From Struthio camelus (taxonomy: Eukaryota > Chordata > Aves > Struthioniformes > Struthionidae): a stretch of DNA of 64,000 nucleotides. Below the pieces are notes generated by a model. It was not told the DNA's origin, did no database searches, and saw nothing but the letters and a program-made list of their open reading frames with translations. Numbering within the stretch: position 1 is the first letter of the stretch; each line of letters opens with the position of its first letter. Below, piece after piece: positions 12,801-27,800 of this stretch. A program made the translations under genes and the position numbers. The stretch lies in assembly GCF_040807025.1 (NCBI RefSeq), contig NC_090967.1, positions 370,001 to 434,000 on the forward strand. Reading direction: 5' to 3'.

Positions 12801-15800
12801 ACCATGTAGTAGCCAGGAAGGAGCTTCTGTAAGAATTCAGCCTCCTTGTGCATCACAGTTTTTATGATGAACTCATCGTCGCTGGTGACATAGAAGAGGG
12901 AGCCGCTGGCACCAGGGTTGGACAGCTCTATCAGAGGCTCGTTACATAATGAATACTAGGGAGGAAAAGAAAAAAAGATTATGTTTTTAGCCCCAGCTCA
13001 TTGTGTACCGAGTTCTACATCCTTCAGGGCCTTCCTAAGCATGCAGTCGCCCTGCAAGATTAAGAGGTAGTGAAGCTTAAATGAGAATTATTTTCATTAT
13101 AGGTTAGGTCTAAGCAGGAAAGTTGATGGACAATTTACAATTAGACAGCAAGATTACAGTTCAGAGCATCCCAACTGCTCAGAATCAAGCTAATCTTCTG
13201 CTTTCAGTAACATCCAAGCTGCATAATGACATCTTATCTTTTCCCATTGTGTATGCACATGTGTATCACAGTCAGGCTTCTTTCAGCACGTTACCGCAAG
13301 CACAAACAGAAAGCTTGGATTTTAAGAGATATGACAGTGCTCAGGGTACCATACATCACTGTGCTGGAGGGAACAAAATGCACTCGCTGTTCTCAGCGAC
13401 CTCCTCTGGCCTTGTGCTCCTCTGTTAGATACGTGTTTTATAGCCACATCTCACCTCGATACTGCTAGGCACACATGAAAAGTATCAGACCAGGTCTCCA
13501 GACAAGAAGAGGGGAATCAGCACTATCTAAGAAAAGCAAGGGGTATTGTATTTGGAATTGAATTGGAAGGACATTTCTAGACATCAGTATGCAAACAGCA
13601 GATCCTCCACTGAGAACACACTTAGTGGCAAAGAGAAAGAAAGTGCAAGAATGCACAAGAGTGCAAAGCACTTTGCAGCTAGGTACCAACCCCAAAGCAT
13701 TTGCAAATGTCAAGTGGGTTCAAGGCAGCTTTACGTTGGAGTTGCCACCAAAGAGGCAAGACGGGGAGAAGGTGGTTGGCTATGTAGTGGATGTAATCAG
13801 AGCAATAAATTAAAAGCTCATCATTACGTACTGAAAACAGCTTTCAGCGCTGCAGAAATTAACAATCCAAGACTTTATCAAGTTAATTATCTCATGCATA
13901 ATTAAAAGCATTTGCTGCTGTGGCAGGCAAGAGAGAATCAGGGGAAGCAGCAACAAATCAGAGCTGTGACCTTTGGAATCGAGGCAGGCTCTTTGCCTCA
14001 CCCAAGTTTTGAATCACTCATCAAATCAGCCAACATTACCTTGGATGGCATAGATGGGGAGCACTGTTACGGTCAAGCCATGCGATGGCACAGACTCATT
14101 TGTACTTGCATGTTTTCAGCCACAATTAACTCTGTCTACAGTTGGAGTCAGAAAAAAGGGCTACTGAAAAGGGGAAGGGGTGTGTGTGCACGTGTGCGCA
14201 CACTTACTTGTTGTGCTCCCTTCCTCAGTTCAACAAACGTCCTCTTCTAAAGAGCAGGGCATTACATACATTCAAGGGACCAAATTCAACCCCGGAGTAT
14301 TCCAAGTCTCATCAGCCTGTACTACTGGGTATGTTTAAAAAAACAGCCTTTCTAGCTCTGAAGAGCTTTCTGAGCACAAGAACAGGCTGGATTTTATTCT
14401 GCCTTCATAAGATGATTAACTAAACTACATTCACATAGTTCTCGAGTAAGTACACAAGGAAAAATTCCCATCTTTGTCCTCAGAGCCCCAAGGGATATTA
14501 CAGGGTTGCACCCAGCAGAACAAAGCTCCTTTTGCTTGTAAACAGAGTAAGTTATTGTCATCACAAGCAACAGAGAGGGAACCCTGTAACATAACTTACA
14601 TTGTGCACACCCTTACACCGGAGGGAAAGGAAACGATCTGCTGTAAGCTAGCAGTTGCCTCTTCGGAAATGAAGACTTTGGCTCAGTCGTGACAGTCCCT
14701 GCTGGGACTGTCACTGGAACTCCTCCAAACTGGAGCAGAAACTCTAAATCCACAGCCAGTTCCCACTCCTTGCTGGGATCAGAGTGATTCCTTGACTCTT
14801 CTCTGTCCCTTTTTCGGCAAGATTAGCTGACAGCCTCGATTTAGGGGCAGATTTACTGTTACTCCAGAACAACTCAAAGCAGGAAAGACCGAGAAATCCA
14901 GTAATATATCCATACCAAATAATCATCTGGACGAATCCCAAAGAGTTCTCGGAAGTACCGGAAAGCCACTGGTGCGTAGGTTTTGAACCTGAAGTCTGCA
15001 TAATGGTGAGCCGGTGTGAGGTTACTTCCTTCGCTGCACAGAACAGACACTAGATGAGGATGGCCTCTGTATTAACGTTTACCAGATATGTACATTCACA
15101 TCAAGGCTGCTGTATATTGAAGACAAATTGAGCCTTGCAAAAAGACATCTTGGGAACAAAACATCTTTTTTTTCTGTGGCAGGACAACAGGGAAATAAAG
15201 CTTTAATTTATCTGCCAAAATCCATTTACAAAGGGTATAAGGAATAGCCACTTGCCAAGCTGAGTATGTTTACCCACAGAATATAGCTTTTATGAGCTTT
15301 GTTTACCCACATGGTCAAAGAGCTTCCAGAATGAGTTTCCTCCATCTCAAACAAGGTGAATTCTAGGCAGACAGGCAGGAAGAAAAACACCTAACGAGGC
15401 TAACAAACCCAAGACTATAGTACTGCACCTCACGTTGTACTTCCTTGCAAGCCAGCGTACTGCAGAATCTAACATTTCCCACTGCTATGTTTGTATGAAA
15501 TAGATGCATATTTAAAACACTCAGAGCATCCATTGCTGTGATCCAAAGACAGATGGAAGCTCCCTTGAAAAATGAGTGAAAGGAAAAAGAAATAACTCAT
15601 CCCTTCATTTTGTTTCCCAGTTCCCTTTACCTCGGGAAAAAGATGCTCTCCACCACATAAAAGTCCTGCATCAGGACATCTCTCTCAGGCTTGGAGCTCA
15701 GATTGCCGACAGTGTATCCAATTCCCAGCTGGATGGCCCCCTTCAGAGTGGACGAAGTGGTCTGGCAGAAATAAAAGAGCGGTCAATGAGCATTTCACAG

Positions 15801-18800
15801 CAGACTACTGCAATATTCCCTACATTACAATAGAGCCATTACAGGGTCTTCCCAGGCACTACATACTGCTAAACAAGTTCAACCAGCTGCTGAATAGATG
15901 GTTTCAGGCTTTCAGAAAATTTGCAAACAGCAAGATTATGCAGTACAAGGATACTGCATAAAATCCAAATCAGATTGGTAGCTATTAACATACCAAACCA
16001 GGAAAGCTCAGTTGTGCTATAGCTAACCCCTGGCCCCAGCTTCTCTTCTCAGCCATATGTCACCTACACAGCCACTGGTTCCCCACACCACAAAACCAAA
16101 CCTTTTTGTAGGTAGTTTCACCAGAAGCATCAACTCCTCGATGACCTATCTTCTTTCCTTGGCCAGGCTGTCCTGGAAGTGATGGCCCCTGCAATGAAAA
16201 AGCACAGTTAAAACTCAGAAGAAAAGATGACCTGGTTGACAAGAACAAGCAGTGTGGTATAGGCAGGACCATGCTACCACTGTCATAAAGGATACAGTGA
16301 CCCCTTTCTATCGCTGTGTAAAAAGCGGCAGAGCGCAAACAGGTCTAATTGGCACCAGCAAACTTTCAACAAGGTTGTTTGAGTTATACATACATCCTTC
16401 AAGACAGCAAGTTGGAGAATACTCAACCACTCCATCCGACACTCTCAGTACTGAAAGGGAAGAGCCCTCAGCAAAGATACTGAGCTCAGGAAAGATCGGT
16501 TTGCTTCCCAGCTGCCAGACGCTCAGATTGCTTAACTTTGGTTTCTCATCAATTACAAATAGTGATGCATTAAATCAAACAGAAGAGTTTATTTTTGAAA
16601 ATTCCATGCCCTCAGGTTTCACAGCACTACCTCACACTTCACTGGAGAAATAAGAGACAGATAACACAGATAACACAACCCCACTCCTGTGTTCATGTGG
16701 AGATAATCCATTTAAGTAAGATCTCATTCAATAACAATTCAAAGAATAAGCCCGCACAGGGTGAACTGCAGTAACAGCTCTTCCTGAAGTTTTGCAAAAA
16801 ATTTGCAGAAACGTTATAGGACTGCCAGCACTTCAGAGAGGGAACAAATCTACTCCTTAACCCATTTCTTCCCCTTCTACTTTTAAGTCTGTCCAGGCCT
16901 TTGCTGCTGATCCAGGAGCAGGAAGATTGTGAATGTACCCTTTTACAAATCAAGTCAGTCATGTACGGCAAAGTTTGGTATAGCTCCTTCTGCGACCCCA
17001 AGCGTAGGGCAGAACTCTGCCATGGGGCAGTTTCATCTGCTCCCCAGCTCTCCGCTGTCCCAGGAGATTGTTAAACACAGCAGTTTGCTGAACATGCTGA
17101 TGAACCAACTATACGCGGCGTTTTCTTACATTAAAGATCAGCCAGGCTTTGGATGTTCCCTTAAGGAGCGTGCAGAGAGATCCAAGGTCATTTCCCAAGT
17201 GATGATATTATATCACCGGCTCTCTCAAGTGCCATGCAGAGTGATCTCTCAGGACTGATGTCTACAGCAGACAATGTATAATTTTGTTCAGGCTACAGAA
17301 GTTCTTTGTGCTTTAGTTTTTAATCAAGAGCTTGCAGCTATTTCTGGTCAAGCTGCTTGAACTTCTGGAACTAAGAGGCTGTCTGATTTCTCCTTCAAAA
17401 ATCAGACTTCTTGCTCCGTTTTAAACATTTGTTTAGCATAACCGAACTTGCTTCCAAGCACTCTTTCTTGAAGTAGTCGTTGTGACTAGCAGTATAGTTT
17501 ATCCTTCCCTTGCACCTTCTAATAGGCTGTATCCTATTACAGGCAAACTCCAGCTGTATAGTCCTGCCTCTCCACATAGCTCAGCAACCTCTCGTAAAGT
17601 GATTAATGGACACAGGCATCGGTTAAAGAGATTGCCATCACATGTAAAGCAGTAACAAAAGTCCATTCCACAGTCCCCTGCTCTAACTGTAACTGTGTTT
17701 CCAGGGCAAGAAAAGATTGGGCTACTCGTGCACTGAAGAAAGCAATTAGCTTTTACAGAAGTTTTGAATGTTCTAAGTATGCATATTCCTGGGGAGAGAA
17801 AAAGGTTCAAGTGTCACATTCCTCACAGTTTTATGGAAAGATTTTGCTATTCGTATATACAAATGCTCATCATCCCAGGCGAGTAATATAAAGGGGAAAA
17901 GTCAGAAAATTAGATCAAACAAAAATCATTTGATCATGGTGCCCTAAACCATGAGTGTGGGCTTCAGGCAACAGCTTTCAGGCACAGATCCTTCTACTAG
18001 ATTCCCTGCTGCCAACTGTGAAGAGTTTTGCTCCAGAAGGTAACAGCGATTCAGCAACCTGCGACCTGGATAACGTGCAAGAGAAGAGCAATCCCCAGAG
18101 ATAACCCCCCTGTTTTAGGGCTTCACAGATTACAGCCACACCAACTCACTCCCAGGAGCAGGTGAGACCCAACACTGAGCACTGGAGATACCCACTGACT
18201 TTCTGCTACAGACTGTACACCTCTTTCACACCATTACCTGAAGATAACTGGAGATGGTGCACTCAGCCAGATCCAACCATTTATGTACAGACATCATGGA
18301 GTACCCAGCTAAAAGAGGCCGTATGGCAGACAAAATCCCTTCACATCCCCTTCCTGGCTGTGGTCACACCAAGACAAGGACTCCGGAGACCTGCCACCAA
18401 TTTTCATTCTCCCAAGTAACTGATATCAAAGTTTCAGTATTGGTAAGGGTATTTTAAAATCCAGCTTTGTTTAAAAAGTCATACTGAAGCGCTTCCTAGA
18501 GCTCTGTATTCTCATCTCTCAGCATGGAATTTCCAAGACCAGCTTTACACATCTCACCTCAGTGATGGCTGCCTTCTTCAGTGCCAGACCTGAGGAAAGA
18601 AGGGGAGAACATCAGTAAAAGTAGAGACATGAGATTAAAAAAAAAACATCCAGAGAACAGCCTAATTCAAGTAAGCAGAAAAGCCTTTAAAGCAGTTGCT
18701 TTTGCTCAGTTTTCAGTTTCACTAGTGCAGGAGCCCTAAGTTACGGGGTTCACCCAAACAATTTCACCTTCAGAAGCGTGAAGATGCACAATTTTTCCTA

Positions 18801-21800
18801 GCAGTAATTTTTATTAGAGGTTTCATCAAAGAGAGTTCTTTAATTCCCTGCTGCACCTTAAGTAATAAGTCCACACTATGCTGAAGAGTCGGATACACAC
18901 AGAAGCCTGGAGAGACATTTATGAAGTTGCTTTCCAGCCACTCTGAAGGTGCTTGAGGAAGCATGTTGATAATTGAATCTCAAACCTATTTATAGAATCT
19001 GATGTCCAAATATATCACAAAAAATGAATACATTATTTATCTCTACCACAGCCTTTGGGAGAACCCAGTATTATTCCACTGCAATGAAAGGTGAAAAATT
19101 AAGATTTTGGCTAAAAAATTTAGATGCATAATCAGAGTTAGAAATGCTGGCCAGATCCCTCCTCTAGTATGAGGCATCTTTCTTATTTCCTAGTGCTATT
19201 CCAAGTTTGTAATGAGGGCCTTGTTTTTAGGCAACAGTGAGAACAGCCTCCTTTGCTGCTGGCACTGGGATGCGTTAGCTGACCTACTGCTTGGACAGAA
19301 ACAGCAAGCAGCCACAGGTACGGTACCAAGAGCTCCAACCCAGCTAACTCCGGAGAGTCACCAATCTGAATAACAGTGAGGATCAAGAGCTCCTTAAGAC
19401 AGCAAAGAGCTACCCCATCCCAGCAGTACAATGTCATCCGCCAAGGCAGCACCCCAAGCCTTCCTCAACAAGCTCCGTGTTCAGAGCCAATTTATGAAAA
19501 GAGAAACCAACTTTCAGAAAATCCAAACACAAATGCTAGATTTAAGGCCGCCTATTTCCAGGTATGAGTCCTACATTCCCTTATCTGTCATGAAGCACTC
19601 CTGGAAGCATAGGAGATGGAGACTATTAAATAATCCTTGAATCCTTCAGAAGGGATTTCATTTCACAGGAAAGCAGTGAACAGGCAACTTGAGAGTTTTG
19701 CTGTGAAAAACAGAGCCTCTTTGAAGCCCTGGACTTTTCCCCACTTAAGAGTAAAGGACAGGTTACACAACCACCTGCTGGTACACAAATCACCCATGAA
19801 TTATTGAGGAATATCTACATTCAAGCTGTGGTGGGGCCTCTCTGCACACAGAGTAGGAGATGTCTGGCTCCTTCAGGGTGGAGAGCAAGGAAACCCCCAG
19901 AGGAACCAGCCCAACTTGCTGCCCCTTCCGCATCTCCTCCATTTGGAGAGGAGGAATTACAAAAGTTTAACTGGGGCAACCACCCACCCTCTTAAACTAC
20001 AAGCAGTGATGCTTAAGGGTTTGTTTCAAAAGGAGTCCAAATAAGAACTCACGCACAATGGGAGCACAATGCCCCGCAGATGACAACACTGCTAGGAGAG
20101 CACATGTGATTTGGTTATATTTCAGGAAACTGATTTCAGACTGGCAAGCAAAAGCCTCCTTGGTGGTCACAGGGGAGATGAAATTGCTCTCGATAAGAAA
20201 TGATGAGATGATCTCAGTGGCCCGACCTCAGTTACAGAGCACTGAGAACAGAAACGTGCTGATCTGGCCTTCCACGATGGCAAAGCAGGGACCACACCAC
20301 CACTAAGCCATCAGTTGCATAACAGGTCTCATCAATGCAACATTTCGAGCCATCTGCCGTATGGCCCGCACCCAGCCTGACAGCTTTGCATGCATTTGGG
20401 AAGCCAGAGCAGCACTGAAAGACTCACCCGGGGCTTTTTTTTTTTTCTTTTTCCTCTCCTTCCATCGTTTTGTTTTAAATCGTACCACTTTCACTTTTAG
20501 TGCCAAAGCTGAGCATCAGGCACTGCAGCAACAGTCCAAGATCCTGTTCCCCCTGTACAAGCTGCATTGCGCAATCCCATTTCGAACACGAAAACGGGAG
20601 GTGAGATGAGAGGGAACCCCTCCAGGGCACAGAATAGTTTCCCTCTGTCACCAATTCAGACTGCAGATTAGTCAGCACAGGGGGCTATCATCTATATAGG
20701 CAGGCACATTGCTTATTCGATGATATGAAACTAATTCAAGCTCGTTGGGACTGCACCACCATCCAGATCAGAGGACACTGTATTGCTGCTATGTGGCCAC
20801 CACTAGCTCAAACATCATATCTAACAAACACACACACGCTCTGTTTTGCGCTGAAAAATTAGTTCTCTGGCGTAAGACAACATAATTTTATGATCATTCA
20901 ACAAAAATCCAGCAATGGCTGGGGCAGCAAGAGCAGGAGACACGGCACTGAGTGAGCATTTGGCTAATGGAGTCCTTTCAGAGTATGATCTGGAGCAGCA
21001 ACTCCACGAACACAGAGGAACCCAAAGGGACAAATTCTTCACCGGGTTTAGCCCTGGAAATCACTGGGAACGCAATGCGGCCAAGATGACTCCAGGCCAG
21101 AGGGGCTACGCTTACCCTGCTGACTACGGGGAGCCAGTGACTGACGCTGCTCCCGTATTGCCCTGTGTTCCTGACAAGTTGCACTAATCTCTTTTCTGCA
21201 CTTTGTCACAATTCCAGAGCAGGAGATTATCTTTAATTTTCTGATAATTACCTCAAGCCGCTTTCATTCCCAGCTTTTAAGTGTCTGCTGTTGTACATGT
21301 ACCAAACATGGAATCAACACCGACCGCCTGCTCACAGGAAAAGCATCCCGTACTTGCAGTATCCTGCAAGGAACTGCAGATCTCCAGAAGAAATGAAGCT
21401 TCAGGGTGGACAGGAGCATTGTCGACAAAGCCCCTCCAAAAACTTGCTTTATGAAATCAACTTGTCTAGGCAAAAAAATAAAAACACTCCATTGGCTACT
21501 CAGCGTGCAGCGTTTGGTTGTGCTCATCTCAAACAAGCTGACAGATGGCCTTGTGAAAACAGATTTAACTCCAGCTTCAGGGGTTATACAGCCACGAGAG
21601 ACAACGCTTGGGTTTACGGGTGAAGCAGAGCTCTACTATGGGAAGTTTCAATACTTAACGAGCTAATTGAAACGATTCTTATCCGAATGGGTACAGCTTA
21701 GTAATGGCATATTCAGAAACATGGCAAATGGCTCCCGAAGAACCCTGGGATGAAACCCCAGCTCTTTGCCCTCGCCTCCATCTTGTTCCTGGGTTTTGTA

Positions 21801-24800
21801 GTGCCTTTCATGCACGCTTGACCTGCTGCCTTCAGTTCCTCTTCTCATCTGTGTACCACTTTTATTCTACCCTATCCCAATGCTAAAGCTCCTCCACAGC
21901 CTCAGAAATGAATGCTTCAGTTGTAACATTCAGCGATTTTCATCTCTGATTTCACATCTATTTTTTCATATGCCTTTCTATTCACAGACACAACTGGCTT
22001 GTCCATCCCCCACCACGATGTTTACACATCGCAGGACAGGGATGAATTTATTTCCAGAAACCCCCCGCACATTTACTGTCCAACACAGACAAGGGTTCTT
22101 GAATTTAGATTCTGGTTTTAGCTCTACCACTCCGGAGGAGCATAAACCCACACAAGATTAGATAACCCATTTATCCTCTTATGCAATACATTGCAGCAAC
22201 AGATAGACGTTCATACTTTTTTAGACCCTCCTCCGCCCCCCACTTGTGCACACATAGCCACGTAAAAATTCCCGCTCTCAACAAGTGGGACACAAAACAT
22301 ATGGGTAGGAGGGGCTTGCACTTGCTAAGAAAACCCTAATCTCCACCAGATTCCTCGGTCTCATCAGCAAATTGGAAGTCATAGGTTTGGAACGTGCATG
22401 CAATTTCATAGACAGCTGACGTTTTTTGGTTTTTCTTTTCTGAAGCCAGTTTAAGACATCATCATAATCTTTTATAAGGTAGAAGAAGGGACTGTACATT
22501 AGGTTAGAAAAAAGCATCACGTGAAAAGCCACTTGCCTCAGCACCCTTGCAGAAGGGTGCAGGGCTGGGTCAGAGCAGCTCATTCGGCTTTTCTAGCCCA
22601 CAACCTCCCTAGATGCTGTCATCAGCAACATGCAAACAATGTCAGGAGTTAAGAAGTTCAAAAAGCATCGATCCTTTGGGCTTACAAACAAAATTCCCAA
22701 AAATCATAAGATGATGTCCTTGCTGTCCATGGCTTTGAAATACAGGTTTCAAGCTTCACCATGTGCAAGGAATAAATCTTAAAATCTAATCAAAGAAAAA
22801 AAAAAAAGTGCTCAGATCTCTCAAAAATACCTAAAAAACTAGCAAAAAGCCTTCCTTCTAAATTTGGGAAGAGACATAAGAGGTTTTCATCTATGAGAAG
22901 GAATTTTTTAAGAAAGCTAACATACATCCAGCAGAAATCTTATGTAAGACTTAATGAAGAAGTCTTCTTTGTAAGATATGTGTTTGTGTGCACATGTGTG
23001 CAGGTATAAAAACATAAATATTACATATTTAATGCTTTATCATGCTCTGGAGAAGCAGTCAAAGCAAATTTGAGTAGCGGGCAGATTTATCTGGACTCCT
23101 TTAACCAATCCCAGATGTAGAATTGCTGCATCATTAATAAAAGCTTCACTTATTCAATGTTTACCAGGAGATATACAATGTGACTGCGACTAAAAATACA
23201 TTAGCATATAAACATCATGTCGGCTCTTCAGCTGGAAGCTGTACCAACATAACCCCTCCAAAAATGCAGAACACACTAAAGACTTCTTGCAATTTGCCAC
23301 TAACTATCCATTGGGGTGTTAGCAATTGCAATCAGACATAGTTAATTTTCAAAGTAGAGTGCTCAAAGTACCGGGCCAGTTTGTGTTTGTTGCTGGGGGT
23401 TTTTGTTTGTTTTTAAACCACTGGCATGACAGCAACCTTCGCAGTGCAGACATTTAATATTAACCCACCATAATCTGCTAGAAAGCTGTGAAAATTTAAT
23501 AAGTTGCATGCACACACACATACTGAAGGAGGTCTGGACCTAATTTTACACTTTTTAAATCAAGAACAAGATGACATGACACACCTGAGTACCCACCTAT
23601 GTTCCCTATGCCATTTAGGCAATAAAAGGAGGAGAAGACTTCAAGCAGGATGCTTCGATTTATTGTTCGATCAGACAGCTCTAAATGCTGCCTGGTCAGG
23701 TCAATGCATTATGTTTAAAAGCATTAAGAAAGAGGAGAGTGCTAAGGCATGAGCTATAAAAGGCAAAGGCTATACACATGTAGCAGATGTGTTGCAGGAG
23801 AAATATAGAGAGAAAGGCTGGAAATGAAATACATCCATCAAAAGAGGCAGCTGTTATTTTCCATAAGGGATTGATAATAAAAAGAAAATAAGGGGGGAGG
23901 GGGAGAGGGGGAGAAAAAAAAAAAAAAAAGACAATTCAGAGAAGATGCCAGAAAACACGTCTCAGCTGAGCAGCCCCATCTGAACTAATACACCCAGCCA
24001 GATGAGGTTTCCGGAGGAGCCAACACGAGCATCGGGGCATACCAAAAGGGAAGCCAGCCAGGAAAAAAGCAACCTCCGAATCTCTTCTCGCACTCAAAAT
24101 GCGTGGCTTCAGTGCCCAACAAGCAGCACGCAGGATCAGGCAGTCCAGGGCAATAATTAGAGAGAAGGACAAACAACAGGGAGCAGAACGCAGATTCTGG
24201 AGTAACCTCCCTGAGAAGGTAGCTATTTACCACCCGCCCTTCCCAGACATCTGGGATGACCTACTTCTGATTATTAAACAAAATTTCTTCCCATAAAACA
24301 ACACAACTTGATTAGGATGAGAAATGTCAACTACGCCACAATCCTAAATACAAGGAGGGTGGGGTTTTTTGTTTGTTTGTTTGTTTTGTTTTTAAACGCA
24401 GCATCTCTCTGCAGAAAGAGCTGTAGCTGACTGTTCTTCACCCTGGGCACCGCCAGCTGCTTCTACCATTTGAGAGCTTGCAGAAATAATAAGGAAATAA
24501 AGCAATCGGAGATAGATTCTGCTTGTTATCTAGAGTCTATAGAAGAGCTTTTGAAGAGCAACACAAGCTTTTGATACCAAAATGAATCAATTTTCCCCGG
24601 AGCATTTGCAGACTGATGAATGATTTTGGGGTCATCTACACAAAACTTGTGTTGGTTTAAGAAAAAACAGTCTAAACTATCTCTTGATCCACTTGTTACA
24701 CCAGTATAGCCCTGTGTTCAGGCAAGGCCCCCTCCATTGCTATGGGTGAGCGTGATAAGGAGCAGGAAAGACCTGGCTCCAATATGCTTGCAATGCAGGC

Positions 24801-27800
24801 AATTCCATGCTTTTTAGGACAGTTTAGACAACATCTGAAATTCAATCGTTATTTGCAGGAAGATAGAAATGCTGGCATTTGGCTGCTTTCAGACTGGACT
24901 TGGGAGCAGCCAGAGATAAGAAGAGAAAGGTCCCAATCCCATTTAATCCCATCTCGACAACCAGAGCCTGGTGTGCCCTGCTTTCCTCCCTGTCCTCAGC
25001 TCCTACTTGCCTCCGACGTGAGCCCAATAAGTTGTTCCGCCATTTTGAGCGCCCAAGAACCACCTCCACTGTGTGCGAAGAAGACGACATTTACACACCA
25101 GCCTCTGCTGCGCTGCACCGCCAGTATGTGCTGCGTTCTTTTCCCATGCCCTTTGTCTTGTTTATTTGAGCATAAACTCGTTAAGGAAAGGAACAGCCTG
25201 GCTTGTACAAATTAAGGGAAAGAGCTTAATGTACTGGCTAGGTAGGACAGGCCTTGGGGCACTGCTGTAAAATATACTCGATAGCAGGGACACAGCGCTC
25301 TCCCTCCCTTCCACCCTGCACAGTTTCTGCATATGAACTTCTCAATTAACCTGAGATGGGATGGCCGCAGGAATCTCCGCAAGCCTGCTGCGAGCTAGCA
25401 TGGAGACTCCATCCAGACCTCTTCCTACTAACCCCAGGAGGTTTCTGCTTGAGGGTTTTGAACTCAAACCCAAGGGCTCTCATGCTCCTCCTCAAGCACC
25501 TTCTCAACGATCAATCGGTTTACACACTGTACCACACAGCCCAACCAGGGCCACTGAACAAAGCATCCAGCTTAAGGACTACCACCATTGCAAGGAACTG
25601 CTGCAAACTGGGTGATTCTGCAATAAAGGCATCTACCAGGCTATTTAAGTGTTTAGATAGAAACTTTTTCTGCCTCAGAAATAATCTTTTTATCCCAGAT
25701 CAGGAGGCAGGTCACAAATCGAAGATGCAGGATGGGAGTTAACACACTCCTCTCTGAGCCTTCCTCCCTCAGACCACAGGTGTGCTGCTTGGCTTCCTCG
25801 GTGCAGCCCTTCTCACAGGAGGCAGATTGCTGAGCTAGGACATACCATGGTAAAACGTTTCCTTGACAACTAACCAGAAAAGCGCTTACAGCAGGGAAGC
25901 CCAATTACAGCGCGGAATGAGCAGGACAAGACCAGCGAAATGAAATTTAAAAGGAACTGATTTGTTTTCTTGTTTCAGATCAGCTGCGTGTAGGGGACTG
26001 GAGGGAGGGGGAAGGACAATTTTAGAGAGCTTAGCCCGAACCGTGCGACACATCTGACAAAAAAAGCAAAACAAAAATCTAATCAAGAGGTGCACACAAT
26101 AGCTGACATCCAATAGCGGAAAACACTGCAGCCATTCGGCTCCACATTCAACTCTGTAATTATGCAATCCAGTGGGATGTTCAGACTAACATCTGCCAGA
26201 TGGGGAAAGGTGCAGTCTTATCTGAACACAATGTTCCTTTTCCCTTCCATGCCGCCGGTCACAGGAGGATTGCAGAGGAGAGGAAAACACGCTCCCCGGC
26301 ACGTCCAGAAAGGCCAAGTGTTCTCCCCCTTGCAAACATGGGAAAACAGAGGCGGAAAGGTGAGACATTCCCAAGGTCAGATGCCCCAGTAGCAGGGCAA
26401 GCCTCTTCCTAGCCTCTGGCTTCTCTCTTTATTACAATCTTCAAGTCCAAATCTGTCTACCAAAATTCACAGCAAGGCCTGATTAGGATTAATTAGAGAC
26501 AGCAAACATCACAGCAGGAAGTGTAACCTTCTCAGGACAGAGCCAGCTCTTCCTGTCTGTGATGATATCCAGGCACTGTGGCACCACATTAAAACCACGA
26601 TGCTAATTTAGACCAAGGCCATAAAAGGTTGGAGGACTTCGAGCCACGTTCCTCACAATCATTCAGAACAGCTGTAGCAACATCCAATTGCCCCTTCCTT
26701 TGCTCAGTGGCAGGATATGCTCCTCATCCCCTACCAGCAGACCCCAAACCAATGACACCGCTCATCAGAGCATCTCCTGGCTGGTGGGAGAGCTCTGCCT
26801 TGGCAGCAAAGAGAGAAGGGGAGAGGAGGCAGAACCTCCCTTTTAGCTGGGTTGCAAAGACAGAGGAATTAACATAGAGCAAGACCTCATGCAGCTGTTG
26901 GGTCTCATTTTGTTTTTTCAGATGGGAGTTTTCCACTGCTGCAGGGCCCCCCGAGAGCCACTTCCCAAACAGAGGTCAGAGAAGTACAACGCAGCACTGT
27001 GAAGGCTCAGCTCAGAATTCATTTCCCTCCTTGATTTTCTAAGCATTACCACCTCCCTGCCCACAGACTCCTGCCTAGATAAGCAGGATTTAGCAGTTTT
27101 AATGTGTGCAGTATCCTATCTCTGTGCAGGGAAAGGATGCTCAGCTGCATCCTCTATTATGCTCTTCTTCAAGTGCCACTAATAAAGGGGAAGAAGTTCG
27201 AGCTGATTCATCTCCTCCAACTAATCTGAGGCTACAGACTGCTTGCCAGAGCAGTTATTCTCCCCAAACGCACAGGATTTGCAGCATAGCAGGTTTCAGT
27301 GGTTTAGCTGCATGAGGCTCAATGTCAAACTTTGGCACCTCCTGGCTAAGTAGCCACAAGGCTGGTACCACAGAGCGGGCACTGCTGCCAAGAGAGCATG
27401 GGACAAAGAATGAGCATTTACTAAAAGAACAACTTCACTGCAGCCTACCCTGATACTTCTGCTTTAACTGATCGCCAGTACAGAATACTGTTACTGAAAA
27501 GGCAAAAGCCCCTTAACTAGGGGAGCAGAAGGAGACCTTTGTACAACATAGGAATGGTTACCTTTATGTTACTGCTTCTCTGGGTAACCATCTGAAGAAT
27601 TTCAAACTGTCTGGGGGAGCACTAGTAAGTCAAAGAAATTCTTCAAGCTGCTTGTAGGAGCATGATAGCCGACACAAAGAGTTAAGGATTTTAAGTTAAC
27701 GCGAGACAATGACAAACTCACTCCCTATTTTATCTCTCAGCCCTTTCTTATATAGGGTTCTACAGAGAAACAGTCTAAACCTCTGATCTAGGAAGAACAG

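Larger units (their letters stand above)
824..18557 (-). other. PIP5K1C: PIP5K1C introns 2-16 (non-coding remainder)
   Basis: Between the exons listed, these introns run from about 0.3 to 2.5 kb. Those above 300 bases include 824-1281, 1804-4344, 4811-5831, 5994-6372, 6458-7464, 7514-8041, 8126-9601, 9808-10347, 10648-12802, 12956-14915, 15034-15630 and 16189-18557. Apart from the candidate microexon I see no coding block, RNA gene or interspersed repeat, only short homopolymer and GT-rich stretches. Confidence 0.7.

Noticed and set aside
22278-22583. 101-codon minus-strand frame in intron 1 with a hydrophobic segment and a basic run
   Set aside because: It looks superficially protein-like but matches no family I know, and there is no good acceptor/donor pair in phase with PIP5K1C.
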